A stretch of DNA of 6,142 nt, taken from Nitrospirota bacterium (lineage in GTDB: Bacteria > Nitrospirota > Thermodesulfovibrionia > Thermodesulfovibrionales > JdFR-86). The stretch is from positions 1-6,142 of the forward strand of contig DAOUWH010000108.1 of NCBI GenBank assembly GCA_030667205.1, given 5' to 3'. A program made the position numbers and the translations under genes. A model generated the notes under the pieces. That model saw only the letters and a list, made by a program, of their open reading frames with translations, did not search any database and had not been told where the DNA came from. Positions 5,625-6,142 of the stretch are shown here, in pieces (positions within the stretch are counted from its first letter, which is position 1; every line of letters begins with the position of its first letter).

Positions 5625-6142
5625 CAGTACACCTCTATCCGGGCATCCGCCCTGAGTCTTTTATTCAGCGCATCGCGGAGTTCTTCGGCTCTCCTGGCCG
5701 TGATCTTCCTCTTGATCTTCTGCCTGACGTCCTCGAACTCCAGCTGCTCGGGCTCTTTCACTTCCTCGACCCTCACGATGTGATAGCCGTAAATGGTCTG
5801 GATTATCCCGCTCAGTTGTCCGGCGGCGAGTTTGAATGCCGCCTCCTCGATTTCCGCGGTAAGCCGTCCCTTGTGCACAAGGCCAAGGTCCCCGCTCTTG
5901 ACCCTGTAGGGGCCGTCGGAGTAGTCCCATGTCACCGAGGCCATGTCTTCGCCGTCCTTTATTTTCCGGAGGGCCTCCTCGGCCCTCTCCTTCCTCGCCT
6001 CCCATTCCTCACCCGTGGCACTGGGAGCGACGGATATCAGGATGTGCCTGACCCTCCTGGCCTCGGGTCTTTTGAAACCGGCCCTGTTGTCGTCATAATG
6101 CTTTCTGGCCTCATCATCGGAGACCTGCGCCTTGTCCTCGAC
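5624..6142 (-). CDS. PpiC/SurA-like parvulin peptidyl-prolyl cis-trans isomerase (5' part beyond window)
   Basis: The frame is open from the right edge to the TGA at 5626-5624, giving the last 172 residues; the start and any signal peptide lie outside. The first in-window Met (5944) falls inside the domain and is not the start. Numbered from the edge, a parvulin domain spans about 30-125. It has the RHILI strand with His33, YSDGP and SGDLG (74-78 and 83-87, where family members usually have GGDLG), EEAAFKL (99-105) and the closing YGYHIV with His121. The two histidines are the conserved active-site pair. A charged helical tail (130-165) follows, as in PrsA/SurA-like chaperones. Such enzymes catalyse proline isomerisation in the periplasm and help exported proteins fold. 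The coupled NHL lipoprotein and following cytochromes are the likely clients; this is inference. Confidence 0.88.
   Translation of the reverse strand, partial: VEDKAQVSDDEARKHYDDNRAGFKRPEARRVRHILISVAPSATGEEWEARKERAEEALRKIKDGEDMASVTWDYSDGPYRVKSGDLGLVHKGRLTAEIEEAAFKLAAGQLSGIIQTIYGYHIVRVEEVKEPEQLEFEDVRQKIKRKITARRAEELRDALNKRLRADARIEVY
5631..5636 (-). promoter_or_regulatory. Ribosome binding site of the NHL lipoprotein inside the isomerase gene
   Basis: AGAGGT sits six bases before ATG 5624 and within the last codons of the isomerase. With the TGATG overlap it supports translational coupling of the two genes. Confidence 0.6.

Overview
The window carries five genes, all on the minus strand, so transcription runs from the right edge (6142) to the left edge (1). 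Both edge genes are cut. In transcription order they are: the C-terminal part of a parvulin-type (PpiC/SurA-like) peptidyl-prolyl isomerase (6142-5624); a six-bladed NHL beta-propeller lipoprotein (5624-4584); an exported multiheme cytochrome c with seven CXXCH motifs and one CX3CH motif (4509-3415); an exported tetraheme cytochrome c that resembles the OmcE-type extracellular 'nanowire' cytochromes (3342-2449); and, after a 564-base gene-free stretch, a large exported protein with a second six-bladed NHL propeller, two BACON-like beta-sandwich domains and a PEGA-like domain (1884 to beyond base 1).

The content suggests an anaerobic Gram-negative bacterium that respires extracellular acceptors or exchanges electrons directly, of the Desulfuromonadia/Desulfobacterota or Nitrospirota kind. 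The reasons are the density of multiheme cytochromes, the NHL lipoprotein, heavy use of AGG arginine codons at moderately high GC, and sigma-54-type -24/-12 promoter elements. The exact phylum cannot be decided from this sequence. No rRNA, tRNA, CRISPR array or transposase gene was seen.

The isomerase and the lipoprotein genes overlap by one base (TGATG) and are clearly one operon. The two cytochrome genes follow after short gaps of 74 and 72 bases, with no convincing terminator between them, so all four may be one transcription unit with internal promoters. The distal propeller gene is separated by a gene-free region that holds a perfect 8-bp-arm palindrome, a second hairpin, short repeats and a very good sigma-54 promoter pointing at that gene.

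A coherent reading, which is inference, is a secretion-and-assembly module for an extracellular electron-transfer cytochrome. The isomerase would assist folding of exported polypeptides in the periplasm. The lipoprotein propeller would be an envelope-anchored scaffold or assembly factor. The octaheme-like cytochrome would be a periplasmic or outer-surface electron carrier. The tetraheme protein would be the potential filament subunit, and the large propeller/BACON/PEGA protein a secreted or surface adhesive or scaffold partner.
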